Origin: an uncultured Muribaculaceae bacterium
GTDB lineage: Bacteria; Bacteroidota; Bacteroidia; Bacteroidales; Muribaculaceae
Reading direction: 5' to 3'
Assembly: GCA_902494515.1 (NCBI GenBank)
Contig: CABUTS010000084.1
Span: 1-9,562, forward strand
DNA length: 9,562 nucleotides
Below the pieces are notes generated by a model. The model was not told the origin of the DNA. It was given only the letters and a program-made list of their open reading frames with translations, and searched no databases. Within the stretch, counting starts at the first letter, position 1. Each line of letters begins with the position of its first letter. Made by a program: the position numbers and the translations under genes. Positions 6,627 through 9,562 of this stretch are shown here, piece by piece.

Positions 6627-7805
6627 ATTGGCCAAAGCGGTTCCACCCTCTCGGGCAATTCCACAGCTTCGCTTTTCATCGAGAAAAACCTGAATATCAC
6701 TGCCAACGCCGATTTCGCTCCCGATCAGGTCGTTGACATTTATGTTGATGCCAACCGTTCATTAGGTTCCACTGTTGTTGTCGGCACCAAAGATGTCGCC
6801 AAGTTCCACCTCGTCAGCGATAAATTCAAACTCAAAGCCAGCAACGGCAACCTCGTAACCGCTGACATCAACGACGTCGCACCCGTCACCATCGGCGCTA
6901 AAGAATATGATTCTCTTTCTGAAGCAGTAACCGCTGCTACAGATGGTGATGTAATCAATATCAATAAAAATATCGAGATTACTAACCGTGTTGATTTTAC
7001 TTCCGGAAATATCACTCTTAAGGGTACCAATAATGCTGTCCTTTCTTGCAGAACCCATGCCAAATTCGCAATACTTGTGAAGGGGCATGCTAATCTGTCG
7101 ATTGAAAACTTGACGCTGGAATATAATGATAGTCAGACAGATCGCCCGTTACTGCGAATTGAAGAATCCGGTAATCTGACAGTTAAAAACTGCACAATTT
7201 CGAAGTTCAATACTTCTTGCGGAAATTCTAATGGTATTGTAGGCTTTAAAGATACTGCAACTGGTTCCGTTTATTTGGAGAATGTGCTTTTCTCAGAATG
7301 TAAAGTACCTGACAATATGGCAGAAATCTACCTCGTTAAATCAGGTTCAACCATCGCCGGCACCACCAATGGTTCCATTATGCTGCAGGAGAATGTTACT
7401 TTCAATGTCGTTGACTTTGCTCCCGCAGCCCGCGAAGAGGCAGCTGCTGCTGCCCTCATCGCTGATGATGAGGCCGAAGCTGCCGTCAATCCGGTGAAGC
7501 TTTACCTCGAAACTGCTCCCAGCGCTACCGAGGCTACTGATATCGTATTCGGTACTCATAACGCTGCACTCTTTGACCTCCAGAGCGACACTCATTATCT
7601 CGTGGGTGATGCTGACGCAAACAAACTGTTTGCCTGGCCCAACAACCTCTCCGGTGTTGAGGAGGTTGAAGCTGAAGAGGATGTCAATGCTCCCGCAGTT
7701 TACTATAACTTAAATGGTGTAGCCGTAGACGCCGCCAACCTCGTTCCCGGCCTCTACATCCGCGTTCAGGGCGGCAAAGCCGCTAAGGTAGCAATTAACA
7801 ATTAG
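6627..7805 (+). pseudogene. 5'-truncated copy of the tandem beta-helix gene (silent or decayed)
   Basis: The frame is open from 6618 to the TAG at 7803-7805 but contains no ATG between 6618 and 7076. Its first recognisable codon is ATT at 6627, reading IGQSGSTLSGNSTASLFIEK. This aligns to about residue 168 onward of the upstream 530-residue protein. The copy therefore has the second half of unit 1, a whole but divergent unit 2, and the C-terminal tail (YYNLNGVAVDAANLVPGLYI). It lacks the signal peptide and first half of unit 1. A GTG at 7077 could start a 242-residue product, but this would be mid-helix with no signal peptide. Flanks at 6636-6671, 6825-6854 and 7695-7781 are identical or nearly identical to the intact gene, while about 6895-7340 is diverged and A+T-rich. 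Relative to the intact unit 2 it has an acidic alanine-rich insertion after FAPAA. The reading frame is otherwise undamaged, so it could be recent, or kept as a recombination donor. An assembly collapse is also possible. Confidence 0.75.
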
Positions 7806-7840
7806 TAATTAGTAATTAGTAATTAGTAATTAGTAATTAG
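7800..7840. repeat. AATTAGT heptamer array, about 5.9 copies
   Basis: Five exact AATTAGT units (7800-7834) are followed by AATTAG (7835-7840). The stop codon TAG of the truncated beta-helix copy (7803-7805) lies inside the first unit. The same heptamer follows the intact gene at 6609-6624, so both paralogues end in the same repeat at different copy number. Confidence 0.95.
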
Positions 7841-7863
7841 CAATTGGGGCTACCCCTCCTTAT

Positions 7864-7911
7864 AACTTATAGCGCCGCCGAGTCCTAAAGGAAACGGCGG
7901 CGCTTTAAGTT
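7864..7911. terminator. Convergent bidirectional hairpin terminator
   Basis: AGCGCCGCCG (7871-7880) pairs perfectly with CGGCGGCGCT (7895-7904). The stem extends through one T-T mismatch to AACTTA (7864-7869) with TAAGTT (7906-7911). It lies between the plus-strand beta-helix copy and the minus-strand fucosidase gene, so it is well placed to stop transcription from both sides. No long T-run follows on either strand, which slightly weakens the call. Confidence 0.7.
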
Positions 7912-7923
7912 TAGACGATAATA

Positions 7924-7984
7924 GAGGCTTTTATCTGGGGGTGGTTGTCAGAATGGAGGCTCTTATTAGCAGTTGGTTGTCAGA
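7924..7984. repeat. Imperfect 29-base direct repeat across the fucosidase stop
   Basis: Bases 7924-7952 and 7956-7984 align at 23 of 29 positions, with identical GAGGCT starts and GGTTGTCAGA ends. The second copy covers the stop codon of the fucosidase gene (complement of 7980-7982) and the first lies wholly downstream. It looks like a short tandem duplication of the gene's 3' end. Confidence 0.8.
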
Positions 7985-9341
7985 GCGCGTTCGAGAGCTT
8001 GATTACCTGCGGCATTTCGTCGGCGGCGTCGCGCAGAGGTTCCGACAGAATGAGTTTCGAGCCGGAAAGCCGGGCATTGTGTTTGCTGCCGAGAACGGTG
8101 ACATTTGACGGTTTGCGGATCCCTTTCAGTTTTATGGAGTCGCAAGGTTTGGTGACGTGCACATACAGGTCAGGGCCTACGGTTGTGAAGAACACGCCGT
8201 CAGATTTGTTTTCGGCGGCTTTGTCCCACGGTTTGGAATTGTAGATTGCCTCGCTGTTTGAATCCATCCATTTCCCGATACCGAGCAGACGCTCCTGCAT
8301 CACCAAGGGAATGGTGCCGTCGGCTTTCGGACCAATATCAAGCAGAAGATTCCCTCCGCGGGCCACGCGCTCAATAAGCGTTACTACCAGATCGCGGGTC
8401 GAAGAATAGTGCTCGAGGGTCTCAGCCCAGTTGTAGCCGAAAGAGCCGCCGATACCGCGACATTCCTCCCAAGGGTGGGTGTTTTTCGACATGTTTTCGG
8501 CCTGAGTTGCATTTAGGTCATATTCCGTGGTGTAGAAACCTCCGTGATGGCCGCGTGTTTCCTTGCCCCAGCGGTCGTTGACGGCAACACGGTCGCGAAC
8601 CGGACTGTCGTTGAAAAGCCATGCGAGGAATTCGGTGCTGCGCCATGTGGCGCTCGGATGTTCCCATTCGCCGTCGGTCCAGATCATGTCGGGTTCATAA
8701 CGTGTCACCAGATCTTTGAGCTGCGGCAGCATACGCTGGTCGACATATCGGTCTACATCGTTGAGGAAAATGGGATTGTACCATTCGTAAAGCGAGTAGT
8801 AGAAACCCATGTGCAGGCCGCGATCTTTGACCGATTTACTGAGCTCGCCGCAGAGGTCGCGGTGAGGACCTATGTCGACGCTGTTCCAGTTCCACGATTC
8901 GGCGCTTGGCCAAAGGGTGAAACCTTCGTGATGTTTCGATGTCAGGACCACATATCTGGCGCCGGATGCTTTGAACAGGTCGGCCCATTCGTCGGGATTG
9001 AAACGCTCAGCCTTGAAATCCTTGGCGAAATCCTGATATTTGAAGTCGTCGCCGTAGACGTCGTGGTGGTAACGGCGCGTAGCATCTCCAACAGGGCTTG
9101 TATCGGTGTTTTTCTGCCACCAATACCACTCGGAGTAAACCGGACCGTTGGTGATGGATTTGTCGACGGTTGCCCAGGCCGGTACGGAATACACGCCCCA
9201 GTGAATGAAAATGCCGAAACGGGCTTGCTCGAACCATTCGGGTGTCGGGCGGCTGTCGATGGATTCCCATGTCGGCTCATACTTTTGAGCCGAAGCCATA
9301 AGACCGAGACAGCTAAGGAAAAGGATAATTGATTTTTTCAT
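7980..9341 (-). CDS. Exported alpha-L-fucosidase, GH29
   Basis: This 453-residue protein starts at the ATG complementary to 9339-9341. Residues 1-19 are a signal peptide (MKKSIILFLSCLGLMASAQ). The catalytic (beta/alpha)8 domain, about 30-370, carries GH29 hallmarks: FGIFIHWGVYSVPAW at 42-56, SKHHEGF at 135-141, GFYYSLYEW at 179-187, MIWTDGEWE at 219-227 with Asp223 as the expected nucleophile, SFGYN at 300-304, and RGGNLLLDIGPKADG at 328-342. The acid/base glutamate cannot be fixed by eye; Glu273, Glu282, Glu292 and Glu293 are candidates. A small beta-sandwich, about 378-453, closes the protein, giving a compact total length for the family. The enzyme releases L-fucose from fucosylated glycans, probably in the periplasm. 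It is transcribed toward the beta-helix locus and ends at a short direct repeat and a convergent hairpin. No operon partner is in the window. Family assignment is firm; linkage specificity is unknown. Confidence 0.95.
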   Translation of the reverse strand: MKKSIILFLSCLGLMASAQKYEPTWESIDSRPTPEWFEQARFGIFIHWGVYSVPAWATVDKSITNGPVYSEWYWWQKNTDTSPVGDATRRYHHDVYGDDFKYQDFAKDFKAERFNPDEWADLFKASGARYVVLTSKHHEGFTLWPSAESWNWNSVDIGPHRDLCGELSKSVKDRGLHMGFYYSLYEWYNPIFLNDVDRYVDQRMLPQLKDLVTRYEPDMIWTDGEWEHPSATWRSTEFLAWLFNDSPVRDRVAVNDRWGKETRGHHGGFYTTEYDLNATQAENMSKNTHPWEECRGIGGSFGYNWAETLEHYSSTRDLVVTLIERVARGGNLLLDIGPKADGTIPLVMQERLLGIGKWMDSNSEAIYNSKPWDKAAENKSDGVFFTTVGPDLYVHVTKPCDSIKLKGIRKPSNVTVLGSKHNARLSGSKLILSEPLRDAADEMPQVIKLSNAL

Positions 9342-9372
9342 GGAATGATATGAGAGTCGGTTTATTCGGCTA

Positions 9373-9380
9373 CAAAATTA
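9373..9380 (-). promoter_or_regulatory. Candidate -7 box for the fucosidase gene
   Basis: TAATTTTG on the minus strand matches TAnnTTTG and lies about 32 bases before the ATG, giving a leader of about 25 bases. The -33 position has no clear TTG, so strength or activator dependence is open. A substrate-responsive regulator would be usual for such a gene but none is visible. Confidence 0.45.
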
Positions 9381-9435
9381 ATAATAATCTTCGGAAGTTT
9401 GACAGTTTGAGGTGAAAAAAAGTTGCGTCGGGCTA

Positions 9436-9466
9436 TTGTGTACCCCGATTTTTATTTGTACCTTTG
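9436..9466 (+). promoter_or_regulatory. Strong Bacteroidales promoter for the right-edge gene
   Basis: TTG at 9436-9438, a 20-base spacer, and TACCTTTG at 9459-9466 give a full match to the sigma-ABfr model. The start codon at 9488 lies 21 bases past the -7 box. The direct repeat GTAGTCATT (9466-9474 and 9476-9484) fills the predicted transcription start region. Confidence 0.7.
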
Positions 9467-9487
9467 TAGTCATTAGTAGTCATTGTT

Positions 9488-9562
9488 ATGAAAGCATCGT
9501 TTACCACTACAAAGAAAGGTACATGGGCGTACATACGCAAGTCAGTGCGGATTGAAGGTAAA
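9488..9562 (+). CDS. Possible IS1634-like transposase, N-terminal fragment
   Basis: An ATG at 9488 opens a frame that runs off the right edge with 25 codons. The product begins MKASFTTTKKGTWAYIRKS and continues VRIEGK. The pattern of a short basic start, then (Y/W)-x-Y-I-R-K-S-x-R-x-x-G-K, resembles the N-terminus of IS1634-type DDE transposases, but 25 residues cannot settle the family. The DDE residues lie beyond the window, and no terminal inverted repeat could be identified because only one end is visible. The well-formed promoter and close spacing indicate an expressed gene. Alternatives are another transposase family or a short DNA-binding protein. Confidence 0.45.
   Translation, partial: MKASFTTTKKGTWAYIRKSVRIEGK

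Noticed and set aside
7077..7805. Independent 242-residue gene starting at GTG 7077
   Set aside because: The GTG falls inside a beta-helix rung, homology extends upstream in the same frame to 6627, and there is no signal peptide. It is better read as part of the truncated copy.
7800..7840. CRISPR or phage attachment site
   Set aside because: The units are seven bases, tandem and without spacers. This is a simple-sequence array, and no cas genes or integrase adjoin it.
8544..9332. 262-residue plus-strand open frame within the fucosidase gene
   Set aside because: It is opposite a firm GH29 gene with all family motifs, and its own product is unrecognisable.

Overview
The window looks like a chromosomal segment of a gut Bacteroidales bacterium, perhaps near Muribaculaceae or Prevotellaceae. 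The evidence is the sigma-ABfr type promoters (TTG, about 20 bases, then TAnnTTTG), weak or absent Shine-Dalgarno sites, a lipoprotein with an acidic residue run after the lipobox cysteine, a Bacteroidales-type Rpn/PD-(D/E)XK protein at the left edge, and a Bacteroidota-like short C-terminal tail on the beta-helix proteins. The family assignment is an inference; no rRNA or marker gene is present.

Layout. Bases 1-80 (minus) hold the first 26 codons of an Rpn-family nuclease. Bases 207-743 (minus) encode a small, probably surface-exposed lipoprotein with a BACON-like C-terminus. A divergent intergenic region follows. Bases 1046-4821 (plus) are a likely two-gene operon: a clan GH-N (GH28/GH49-like) beta-helix glycoside hydrolase and a heparinase II/III-like polysaccharide lyase. 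It ends before a 55-base near-perfect inverted repeat. Bases 5008-6600 (plus) encode a secreted protein made of two tandem beta-helix units of about 230 residues plus a short C-terminal tail. Directly after it, bases 6627-7805 hold a second, 5'-truncated copy of that gene with no usable start or signal peptide. Both copies end in AATTAGT heptamer repeats. A convergent hairpin separates this locus from a GH29 alpha-L-fucosidase at 7980-9341 (minus). At the right edge (9488 onward) a strong promoter drives the first 25 codons of what may be an IS1634-like transposase.

How the genes may work together. Three exported carbohydrate-active enzymes (a GH-N hydrolase, an uronate lyase-like enzyme and a fucosidase) point to use of an acidic, fucose-containing plant or host glycan. 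No SusC/SusD pair or regulator lies in the window, so a polysaccharide utilisation locus cannot be confirmed. The most unusual part is the tandem beta-helix locus. An intact gene sits beside a headless, mosaic copy whose flanks are nearly identical to the intact gene and whose core is divergent and A+T-rich. This is compatible with a decaying duplicate or with a silent sequence reservoir for gene conversion. An assembly collapse must be excluded first.
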